From: an uncultured Treponema sp.
GTDB lineage: Bacteria > Spirochaetota > Spirochaetia > Treponematales > Treponemataceae
Reading direction: 5' to 3'
DNA: 13,408 nucleotides
NCBI GenBank assembly: GCA_947165795.1
Contig: CAMVBP010000031.1
Location: 1-13,408, forward strand
How positions within the stretch are numbered: position 1 is the stretch's first letter; the number at the start of each line of letters is the position of its first letter. The notes below the pieces were generated by a model. That model saw nothing but the letters and a program-made list of their open reading frames with translations, was not told the origin of the DNA and did no database searches. This document shows positions 1 to 5,701 of the stretch, piece after piece. Both the position numbers and the translations under genes were made by a program.

Positions 1-657
1 GACAAGCTTGCTCACTACGCTAAAGACGCTTACGATATTACTTACAACTTCCCGATCGGATTTGAAGAAATTGAAGGTATCCACAGCCGTACAGACTTTG
101 ACCTCAGCCAGCACATGGAATATTCAAAGAAGGATATGTCTTATATCGATCAGGAAGACGGAAACAAACGCTATGTTCCATATGTAATTGAAACATCAGC
201 TGGTTTGAACCGTAACTTCCTTATGTTCCTTTGTGAAGCATACGAAGAGCAGAACGTTGGTACAGACGGAAAAGATGATTACCGTACAGTTCTTCACCTT
301 GACCCACGCCTTGCACCAATCACTGTTGCAGTATTGCCTTTGATGAAGAAAGACGGTCTTGCAGAAAAAGCAAAGGAAATCCAGCACCTTCTTAAAGAAG
401 ACTTTGTAACTGACTACGATACTTCTGGAACTGTAGGAAAACGCTACCGCCGCCAGGACGAAGTTGGTACTCCTTTCTGTGTAACTGTAGACTACGATAC
501 AATTCAGGAAACAAAAGAAGACGGTTCAAAGAACGAACTCTTCAATACAGTAACAGTTCGTTACCGCGACTCAATGGAGCAGGAACGCGTTGCTCTCGAC
601 GACCTCGTATTCTTTATCCAGAAGGCAATAAAGCAGTATAAGCCGGTAATCAGATAA
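1..657 (+). CDS. glyS: Glycyl-tRNA synthetase, single-chain type, C-terminal part (5' end outside window)
   Basis: Attaches glycine to tRNA-Gly in the cytoplasm. Frame 1 is open from base 1 and ends at TAA 655-657, so 218 C-terminal residues are present; the first ATG at 115 is internal, not a start. The stretch SAGLNRNFLMFLCEAY (around residues 67-82) matches motif 3 of class II synthetases of the archaeal/eukaryotic-type homodimeric GlyRS. It is followed by the HGTP_anticodon-type domain, recognisable from LDPRLAPITVAVLPL, YDTSGTVGKRYRRQDEVGTPF and the end motif RYRDSMEQERV. The N-terminal class II motifs 1 and 2 lie upstream of the window. Codons are strongly biased (CTT, CGT, AAC, GAC), as expected for a highly expressed housekeeping gene. 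The stop codon is inside the left foot of the long hairpin at 653-809, which probably ends the transcript. The symbol could also be glyQS in some schemes. Confidence 0.96.
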   Translation, partial: DKLAHYAKDAYDITYNFPIGFEEIEGIHSRTDFDLSQHMEYSKKDMSYIDQEDGNKRYVPYVIETSAGLNRNFLMFLCEAYEEQNVGTDGKDDYRTVLHLDPRLAPITVAVLPLMKKDGLAEKAKEIQHLLKEDFVTDYDTSGTVGKRYRRQDEVGTPFCVTVDYDTIQETKEDGSKNELFNTVTVRYRDSMEQERVALDDLVFFIQKAIKQYKPVIR

Positions 658-809
658 AAAAATAAAATGCGGGTCCCAGCGACGGCAAAAAAGAGAAAGG
701 AAACCCCCTGGGTGCCCCTGCGATAAAATCTCGCTTCGCTTGATTTTATCGCGACCCTGGGCCCCCCTTTCCCCTTTTTGACTGCGTCCCGCAAATTGTT
801 TTTTTTATC
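653..809. repeat. 157-nt imperfect inverted repeat (giant hairpin) after the GlyRS gene, possible terminator
   Basis: A nested inverted repeat. The outermost arms are GATAAAAAAA (653-662) and its complement at 800-809. Next come GCGGG (669-673) with CCCGC (788-792), A-rich/G-rich segments (687-700) with a pyrimidine tract near 767-779, CCCTGGG-type segments, and a perfect 11-bp inner stem GCGATAAAATC (720-730) with 742-752, around the loop TCGCTTCGCTT (731-741). The core is much more GC-rich than its surroundings. The right side ends in eight T (799-806), so it has the shape of an intrinsic terminator for the GlyRS gene, but it is several times longer than a normal one. It could instead be a copy of a dispersed palindromic element; AAAT occurs at both edges of the GC core (665-668 and 793-796), which is too short to prove a target duplication. 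Confidence 0.7.
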
Positions 810-835
810 CGACATCAATAAAATAAGGATAAAGA

Positions 836-1597
836 ATGGAATACGTCCGACTTGGTAAAACAGACTTATTAATCTCCCGCGTTGCCTTTGGTGCTATGAA
901 GCTTACAGAAGCTGGCGGTGAAGAAGATGCAGCTCAGCTTGTTCGCAAGGCTTATGAAGAGGGAATTAATTTTTTTGATACTTCAAGAAAAACTCCCGAA
1001 AGCGAAAAACTTCTTGGCGATGCTCTTTATGATATTCGTAAAAATATCATTCTTTCTACAACTACCGATTCTAAATTACCCGACGATATTCAAAATGATT
1101 TGGAAAACAGCCTTATGATTTTACATACAGATAAGGTTGATTTATATCAGTTCGAAACAGAAAAATTCCTTCCGCTTCCAGGTGGCGAAGATAAAATTTA
1201 TGAAACCTTAGTTTCGTTAAAAGAATCCGGAAAAATAGCGCATTTTGGAATTGTTACTACAAATCTTGAGGTTGCAATCCGTGCTGTAGAAAGCGGTTAT
1301 TACGAAACCATTCAGTTTCCGTTTAATATGCTTTCTTCTGATTCCGTTCTTGATCTTGTAAAGCTCTGCGAAGAAAATGATGTTGGTTTTATAGCCATGC
1401 AGCCATTGTGCGGCGGTGTAATAGAAAATATTCCGCTTGCATTCGGATTTATGCGCCAATATGAAAATGTAATTCCAATCTGGGGTGTAAAATCAATGCA
1501 GGAAATGGAACAGATTCTTTATTTTAACGATCATCCTCCGGTTGTAGATGAAAAATTCAAAGAGGATGCAGAAAAAATCAGAACATTCTTTAATTAA
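836..1597 (+). CDS. Aldo/keto reductase-fold protein with degenerate catalytic tetrad
   Basis: 253 residues. Seen: MEYVRLGKTDLLISRVAFG at the N-terminus, GINFFDTSRKTPESEKLLG (43-61), DLYQF (102-106) and IQFPFN are typical of the AKR TIM barrel, closest in my reading to the clostridial-type AKRs that usually carry a C-terminal ferredoxin-like Cys cluster. That C-terminal domain is absent and the protein ends soon after the barrel. Of the tetrad Asp-Tyr-Lys-His only D48 remains. By alignment to the usual DTARxYxxSE, IATKT and DLYQFH motifs, Tyr is T53, Lys is T76 and His is E107. Normal NAD(P)H-dependent carbonyl reduction therefore looks unlikely; a binding or regulatory role is inference. Start: ATG 836 with AAGGA at 825-829. 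It is monocistronic as far as visible, convergent with the HD-GYP gene, 37 nt apart. Confidence 0.88.
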   Translation: MEYVRLGKTDLLISRVAFGAMKLTEAGGEEDAAQLVRKAYEEGINFFDTSRKTPESEKLLGDALYDIRKNIILSTTTDSKLPDDIQNDLENSLMILHTDKVDLYQFETEKFLPLPGGEDKIYETLVSLKESGKIAHFGIVTTNLEVAIRAVESGYYETIQFPFNMLSSDSVLDLVKLCEENDVGFIAMQPLCGGVIENIPLAFGFMRQYENVIPIWGVKSMQEMEQILYFNDHPPVVDEKFKEDAEKIRTFFN

Positions 1598-1634
1598 AGT
1601 TTTTTAGATTAAAATTTTTATCTTTATTAAATTA

Positions 1635-3062
1635 TCAGCCGAAGAAACTCAAATCTACAGCTTCGGTTCCTTCAGGATTATCTGCGTTGAATACTGTATG
1701 TTCAGTGCTTTGTGCAGGTGTTTTCGGAGCAGGCTGTTCAGCAACCTGTTCTTCCGGCTGAGTTTGAGGTGCATTCTGTGCAGGTGCTTCCTGTTCTGAC
1801 TGAGCATCTTTTATTGCCTTATATTTTTCTTCAACAGCCTTGAGCATATCCTGTTTTTCATGAGGAGAAAGAACTCTAAGAATTGAAATTCCGTCTTTTC
1901 CTGTCTGAACAATCTTTAACGAGCCGTCTGATTCAAATTCTGTAAGCATCTGAACTATTGGATTCTTTGGATCTTCCGGATTTGAATCAATTACTTCTGC
2001 AATTTTTCTGTTGGAAAGATAAACGTAACTTCCAATAGGGTAGAGAGAAACCGCATACAGCAATGCTTTAATTACAGTCATGTCATAACTGTGATTTTTA
2101 TTCTGAATAAGCTCCATAATGCTGTCAAAAGTATCTTTTGCACTTCTGTAGCTTCTGGAAGAAGTCATAGCTTCGTAAGAACATGCAACGCTTATAATTT
2201 TTCCCATTGAAGAAATCTGATCGCCGGTTAATTTTCTAGGATAACCGCTTCCATTTTCTTTTTCGTGATGTTCAAGAACACCAAGCTGCATCGAAAGCGG
2301 GAAATTTAATTCCTTAGCAATTGTATAACCCAAAACCGTATGTTTGGAAATCTGAGCTTTTTCTCCCGAAGTTAATGGTCTGTTTGCCATATAAAGCTGT
2401 GGTGGAAGCTTTAACATTCCGATTTCGTGAATAATACAGGTAACGCCAAGTTCAACCATTTTAGAAAGAGGCGAGTGCAACTGAAGACCAATTGCAAGGG
2501 CAAGAACAGTTGTCCTCATAGTATGAACAATCAAAAAGTTTTTGCCTGTTTCTTCAACCGAAGGGTTTACTCTGAGAATATAGCGTCTGTGGTCCTTAAT
2601 AAATATACAGAGTTCCTGAATACTTTCTTCAAGGTCGTCCTGATTAATTTTTTTATGAGTTGCGTAATGTGTAAAGACAGATTCAATATAATTTAAATAT
2701 TCATAATAAACTTTCTCTACCATTTCCATTCTGTCTTTATCGCTGTTTCCGATTACAGTTTTTTTAGAATTTTCAATGGCCTTTTTAATTGAATCATTTA
2801 TTTTTGAATCTGAATCTTCTTTATTAATTTCTGAAAGTGTTGTGCTTTCGGTTGCAGTTAAATCTACCGAAGAAGCGATTTCGCCGCCTAAATCAACATC
2901 GCCGTCGCAAAGTACACTGGAGAACTGCCATTTTTCTATGGCTTTAATCATGTCTTCATTTAAATCTGCATTCTTAGGAAGAAATAAAAAAGTACTGTCG
3001 ATGTATAAATCGCCAGTAAATGACATGCCTTCTTTTAATGCGGATAATTCCAGCGTATTCAA
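1635..3062 (-). CDS. HD-GYP domain protein, partly degenerate metal site
   Basis: About 475 residues from the TTG at 3062-3060. The family hydrolyses cyclic di-GMP in the cytoplasm with a di- or tri-iron centre. Layout: an N-terminal domain of the kind that often precedes HD-GYP (LELSALKEGMSFTG), an acidic/serine-rich linker, the HD-GYP core at about residues 170-310, the usual beta-rich tail (YPIGSYVYLSNRKI), and a Gln/Pro/Ala-rich disordered end (about 423-455). Core motifs seen: VHTMRT (H180), IIHEIGML, KHTVLGY (H241), EHHEKENGSGYP (H265, H266) and SYEAMTSSRSYR. Two positions are unusual: the HD pair is H-E (E213), and the later conserved Asp of VADxxDA is Cys (C294). Phosphodiesterase activity is thus uncertain; it may sense rather than cleave. 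An upstream in-frame TTG at 3083 would add seven residues but has no ribosome binding site. No upstream partner gene on this strand. Confidence 0.9.
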   Translation of the reverse strand: MNTLELSALKEGMSFTGDLYIDSTFLFLPKNADLNEDMIKAIEKWQFSSVLCDGDVDLGGEIASSVDLTATESTTLSEINKEDSDSKINDSIKKAIENSKKTVIGNSDKDRMEMVEKVYYEYLNYIESVFTHYATHKKINQDDLEESIQELCIFIKDHRRYILRVNPSVEETGKNFLIVHTMRTTVLALAIGLQLHSPLSKMVELGVTCIIHEIGMLKLPPQLYMANRPLTSGEKAQISKHTVLGYTIAKELNFPLSMQLGVLEHHEKENGSGYPRKLTGDQISSMGKIISVACSYEAMTSSRSYRSAKDTFDSIMELIQNKNHSYDMTVIKALLYAVSLYPIGSYVYLSNRKIAEVIDSNPEDPKNPIVQMLTEFESDGSLKIVQTGKDGISILRVLSPHEKQDMLKAVEEKYKAIKDAQSEQEAPAQNAPQTQPEEQVAEQPAPKTPAQSTEHTVFNADNPEGTEAVDLSFFG

Positions 3063-3068
3063 GTTATT

Positions 3069-3073
3069 CTCCT
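3069..3073 (-). promoter_or_regulatory. Ribosome binding site AGGAG that fixes the TTG start of the HD-GYP gene
   Basis: Read on the minus strand, AGGAG is followed by six bases (AATAAC) and then TTG at 3062-3060. This spacing is near ideal. The alternative in-frame TTG at 3083-3081 lies upstream of this site and has only A/T-rich sequence before it, so the downstream TTG is preferred. Confidence 0.65.
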
Positions 3074-3198
3074 GATTTTGCAATATTTTACAACAAAAAT
3101 GGCTGTAAAACTAAAAAATTGCAATTCCACCTATATAATATCGGCATAAAATATGAAAAAAACAGTATAAATTGAAAATATATTGATTTTTGCAGGAC

Positions 3199-3232
3199 AA
3201 AAAAAAACCGAAAAGTCTCACAATCTTTCCGG
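3199..3232 (-). terminator. Strong intrinsic terminator of the minus-strand RNA
   Basis: On the minus strand CCGGAAAG (3232-3225), loop ATTGTGAGA, CTTTTCGG (3215-3208), then nine T (3207-3199). The stem is eight pairs with one G-U. On the plus strand the same bases give an A-C mismatch and only five T follow, so termination is chiefly of minus-strand transcription. No minus-strand protein gene lies upstream of it to explain it, which is the main argument for a small RNA gene. Confidence 0.75.
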
Positions 3233-3337
3233 TTTTTCTATATAGTAAACATGGTATTAATGCTCAGGTGGCTGGATGTCAACTTTCCACCCGAAAATTA
3301 TAACCAGCTTTTGCAAAACCTCACACAGTTTGCAAGC
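3199..3337 (-). ncRNA. Candidate small structured RNA, about 139 nt
   Basis: No credible reading frame exists on the minus strand here, but there is a clean transcription unit. Reading minus-wise, a presumed promoter (TAGACT, 16 nt, TATAAA; 3371-3344) would start RNA near 3337. Hairpin 1 pairs TTGCAAAC (3335-3328) with GTTTTGCAA (3319-3311), with one bulged base, plus flanking GCT/AGC pairs. Hairpin 2 pairs GGTGG (3291-3287) with CCACC (3271-3267). Hairpin 3 is the intrinsic terminator at 3232-3199. The terminator stem pairs fully, using one G-U wobble, only in the minus-strand RNA; the plus-strand version has an A-C mismatch. This fixes the strand. I do not recognise conserved cores of tmRNA, SRP RNA, RNase P RNA or 6S RNA. 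The 5' end is an estimate and function is unknown. Confidence 0.5.
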
Positions 3338-3343
3338 AGCTTA

Positions 3344-3371
3344 TTTATATTATCGATAATACTTGAGTCTA
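3344..3371 (-). promoter_or_regulatory. Possible promoter for the minus-strand RNA, containing a palindrome
   Basis: Minus-strand TAGACT (3371-3366; four of six to TTGACA), 16-nt spacer, TATAAA (3349-3344; five of six to TATAAT). In an A/T-rich genome such matches arise by chance, so this rests mostly on its placement just upstream of the structured RNA. Confidence 0.3.
3348..3361. repeat. Perfect 14-bp palindrome TATTATCGATAATA
   Basis: An exact self-complementary 14-mer without a spacer, lying in the spacer and -10 region of the presumed minus-strand promoter and about 55 bp upstream of the plus-strand promoter of the DUF4912 gene. A dimeric repressor operator is possible. It is A/T-rich apart from the central CG, so chance cannot be excluded. 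Confidence 0.4.
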
Positions 3372-3416
3372 CTTTAGCGTTTTTTTGTTTAAAAACTAAA
3401 ATTTTTATTACAGTTA

Positions 3417-3445
3417 TTGACAGATATCTGTTTTTGCTAGATTAT
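3417..3445 (+). promoter_or_regulatory. Sigma-70-type promoter for the DUF4912/GH57 genes, possibly giving a leaderless mRNA
   Basis: A perfect -35 TTGACA (3417-3422), 17-nt spacer, and GATTAT (3440-3445; four of six). An alternative -10 is TAGATT at 3438-3443, preceded by an extended TGC. Either would start transcription at about 3450-3453, only a few bases before the ATG at 3455. There is no Shine-Dalgarno sequence in front of that ATG. Confidence 0.6.
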
Positions 3446-3454
3446 GTTTGAAAT

Positions 3455-4114
3455 ATGGCTGAAAGTAATATTACTAGAAATTATCTTGAAACATTGTCAT
3501 TTAGCGAGCTTGTTGCCATTGCAGATGAATATGGCGTAGATGTTCCTGAAGATCTGGATCACCGCTTTTTAATTGCAGAAATTCTAGAGCTCGTGAATGA
3601 AGAACATGATGAAGATGATGAAATGACAATCTCTTCGGAAACTGATGAAGAAAAGAAATCGGTTTTCAGCGGAAATTATAATGAGACTCAAATATGTATG
3701 ATTTTGAGAAATCCGGCTTGGCTTTTCGTTTACTGGAATTTAAATGAACAGGACAAGATGAAGATTTCAAAAATTCCTGGATGTGTCCTTAAGGTTAGGG
3801 TATGTTCAATGGAAGATGAAGAAAATCCGGTTCCGCTGGACTCATTTGAAGTTCAGTTAGCCTCAAAAACACAGGAACAGTATATTCTTTTGCCTGGAAA
3901 TATTGAATTTTTAAAAGTTGAACTGGTTTATTCTTCTTTAACTCAAAAAGAAGTTTTAGCTTTTTCTGAAATTATAAAAGTTCCTCAGGGATGTGATGAA
4001 ATTTTTGATTACGAACCTGGAAAAGATTTTGCGCTTTCGCCGATTGAAGCGCTTTCTGGTAAAGAAGTTTTGATAAAAGATCATTTTAAGAATCACCGTC
4101 ATTCTTTTTCTTAA
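3455..4114 (+). CDS. DUF4912 domain protein with N-terminal Rho-N/SAP-like helix pair
   Basis: 219 residues, likely cytoplasmic (no signal peptide). Residues 9-48 (YLETLSFSELVAIADEYG, then VPEDLDHRFLIAEILELV) look like a short Rho-N/SAP-type helical module. Residues 49-67 are a very acidic linker. Residues 75-180 match DUF4912, with the signature ILRNPAWLFVYWNL (83-96). The biochemical role of DUF4912 is not known to me; it is often found beside DUF1957/GH57 glucan-enzyme-like genes, as here, where the next gene starts 17 nt downstream. Start choice: an in-frame TGA sits at 3449-3451, immediately upstream, and the N-terminal module begins at once, so ATG 3455 is nearly forced although it lacks a ribosome binding site. 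A carbohydrate-related or nucleic-acid-binding partner role is inference. Confidence 0.88.
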   Translation: MAESNITRNYLETLSFSELVAIADEYGVDVPEDLDHRFLIAEILELVNEEHDEDDEMTISSETDEEKKSVFSGNYNETQICMILRNPAWLFVYWNLNEQDKMKISKIPGCVLKVRVCSMEDEENPVPLDSFEVQLASKTQEQYILLPGNIEFLKVELVYSSLTQKEVLAFSEIIKVPQGCDEIFDYEPGKDFALSPIEALSGKEVLIKDHFKNHRHSFS

Positions 4115-4121
4115 GGTAGCT

Positions 4122-4125
4122 GGAG
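4122..4125 (+). promoter_or_regulatory. Ribosome binding site of the DUF1957/GH57-like gene
   Basis: GGAG followed by TATAAT and the ATG at 4132, in the 17-nt gap after the DUF4912 stop. In contrast to the DUF4912 start, this gene has a normal translation signal and is expected to be co-transcribed. Confidence 0.7.
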
Positions 4126-4131
4126 TATAAT

Positions 4132-4761
4132 ATGAAGAAGAGTTTGAGCTTTATTGTTAAATTTACTCAGGATTATATTAGATATTCAGAAGAAGAAATT
4201 CAGTCAAATATTCCTATATTAAACGATTTTTTTAATTCAATTTCAAATATATACATTCCGTTTTTGTGGATGCTCGAAAAATTTGAAAAAGATAATATTC
4301 CATGCAAAATAGGACTTGTTTTTCCTCCGGTTTTGTGCAGCATGCTTTCAAGTAAAACTCTTCAGGAAATGTATTTACAGTATCTTGATAAATGTATAGC
4401 ACTCGGAGAACTTGAATTAAAAAGAAATTCAAATGACAAGAACATAAAAAAGAATGTAACTGAAATTCTGGAAAATTATAAACATATAAAACAGGATTAC
4501 GAAGAAAAATTTTCAAGAAAACTTATTCCTGCATTTTTAGATTTTATGCGCAAGGGAATGATTGAAATTCTTGGTACCTGTGGAACAGATATTTTCCTCC
4601 CTCACTATGCAGATTTGGGTGCTGTTGTTTCTGCCCAGATAGAAAGCGGCCTTTATTCTTACAGAAAATATTTCGGTCAGATACCGGAAGGTTTCTGGCT
4701 GCCGGAAAAAGGCTATTGCGAAGGACTTGAACGTTTTATAAAGCTTTATGCTTTCAAGTAA
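4132..4761 (+). pseudogene. DUF1957/GH57-like protein, N-terminal fragment (frame broken near 4745-4761)
   Basis: 209 residues of a GH57-type seven-strand barrel. The family includes 1,4-alpha-glucan branching enzymes and amylases of the cytoplasm. Recognisable: YIPFLWMLEKFEKDNIPCKI (41-60), FPPVLCSML (64-72), YLQYLDKCIALGELE, GMIEILGTCGTDIFLP (142-157), AQIESGLYSYRKYFG and GFWLPEKGY (187-195), where E192 aligns with the catalytic Glu of WLPEC. Unusual: the first motif, normally HxHLP, reads KFTQD (10-14), so both His are missing; ATHGFLP reads GTDIFLP; the Cys after the catalytic Glu is Lys. The frame ends at TAA 4759-4761 in mid-domain; the rest continues one frame over from about 4748. Two ORFs summing to about 520 residues equal one normal protein, so this is a frameshifted gene or an assembly error. 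Confidence 0.82.
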
Positions 4762-5686
4762 GGTTCCGTCTTCGGGAATTTTCTGTCCGGTCCGCGCTTC
4801 TAATTCGCTCGTGCTTTTTGCAGATGACGGCGAAGTTGATGAAGAGCTTTATGGCGAAGAAGGAATTGTTTATTCAGATTGCTTTAGAAACGAAAAAAGA
4901 GATATAGGCTTTGATCTTCCAAAAGAAAAACTGGAAGTTGTGCTTGATAACAGCCAGAGCAGATTTGCAACAGGTTATAAATACTGGAACAGAAATTTTA
5001 ATGATGAAAAGAACTGCATTTATAATCGTGATGAAGCAGAAGAACTGGTTCAAAAAGCAGCCGAAGAATTCCTTGATAAGAGAATTGAACGCCTTACAGG
5101 TGCACAAAAATATCTGAACGGAAAGAATTCAATTTCCATTCTGTGTACATTTGATGCTCGACAGATGCTTGGAAACTGGCACGAAGGATTTTCTTTCCTT
5201 GATTCTTTAGTTCGCTTTGCAGATAAAAAAGCCTGCGATGTTGACTTCTGTTCAAATCTTTTTGAAAAACCTTATGAATTGGAAAAGGCATATCCTTATT
5301 ATTCTGCAGGAATTGGAGCCGGTTATGGCGAAAATTTAATTTCAAGCCGCAACTGCTGGATGATCAGATATGTTAGAAAGGCAAGCGAACGCATGGTAGA
5401 CCTTGTAGACCGCTTTCCTAACGATACAGGCTTAAAAACAAGGCTTTTGAATCTTGGCGCAAAGGAACTTATGATTGCGCAGAGTGCAAACCTTGCAAAA
5501 ATGATAGATTCCAATGTTTATCCTGAATTTGCCAAAAAAAGATTCACCGAATCAATCGAAGCATTTACAGAAGTTTTTGATTCTTTAGGTTCCAATGTAG
5601 TAAGTACAGAATGGCTGACAAAAACAGAAGTAAAAGATAATATTTTCTCTTGGATGAACTACAGAATTTTTGCCGTAAAGAAATAA
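4748..5686 (+). pseudogene. DUF1957/GH57-like protein, C-terminal fragment
   Basis: 312 residues in the +1 frame relative to the N-terminal fragment, overlapping it by 14 nt. It begins inside the domain with GIFCPVRASNSLVLFADD, which fits the GH57 segment that normally follows the catalytic Glu. It continues with RDIGFDLPKE and RFATGYKYW (72-80), the second catalytic region FDARQMLGNWHEG (135-147), and the helical DUF1957 tail (LLNLGAKELMIAQSANLAKM, 233-252). D136 aligns with the catalytic Asp, but the usual FDTELFGHWW surroundings are heavily changed. ATG 4748 has no close ribosome binding site (GAAGGA at 4718-4723 is about 24 nt away), so independent translation is doubtful. About 15-20 residues expected between the fragments seem to be missing, which suggests a short deletion out of frame. 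The gene ends 13 nt from the convergent UPF0164 gene. Confidence 0.82.
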
Positions 5687-5701
5687 TTTACGGGAAAAAT
5701 T
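5665..5701. repeat. Inverted repeat spanning both stop codons of two convergent genes
   Basis: AATTTTT (5665-5671), one mismatched base, CCGTAAA (5673-5679), loop GAAATAA, TTTACGG (5687-5693), one base, AAAAATT (5695-5701). It carries the TAA of the GH57 fragment in its loop and touches the stop of the UPF0164 gene. It lacks a T-tract after the stem on either strand (the T-rich arm is on the 5' side), so it is not a standard intrinsic terminator, but it may still help separate the convergent transcripts. Confidence 0.5.

Noticed and set aside
561..818. Minus-strand reading frame across the GlyRS end and the hairpin
   Set aside because: It is antisense to a clear conserved gene and the rest is the inverted repeat; no start signal or family features.
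796..824. Promoter TTGTTT-17-TAAAAT before the AKR gene
   Set aside because: The -35 is three of six and the start point would fall after the ribosome binding site at 825-829; the match is probably due to the T-tract.
1606..1623. A/T-only palindrome between the AKR and HD-GYP genes as a terminator
   Set aside because: AGATTAAAATTTTTATCT has no GC stem and almost no loop; it is likely chance in A/T-rich DNA.
3251..3451. Plus-strand reading frame of 66 codons just upstream of the DUF4912 gene
   Set aside because: No ribosome binding site, no recognisable family, low-complexity hydrophobic translation, and it lies over the minus-strand hairpins and the DUF4912 promoter.
4745..4765. Programmed +1 ribosomal frameshift joining the two GH57 fragments
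   Set aside because: No slippery codon pair or Shine-Dalgarno-like stimulator is seen at the junction, re-pairing of the AAG tRNA in the new frame would be poor, and some 15-20 expected residues also seem absent, which a frameshift would not explain.
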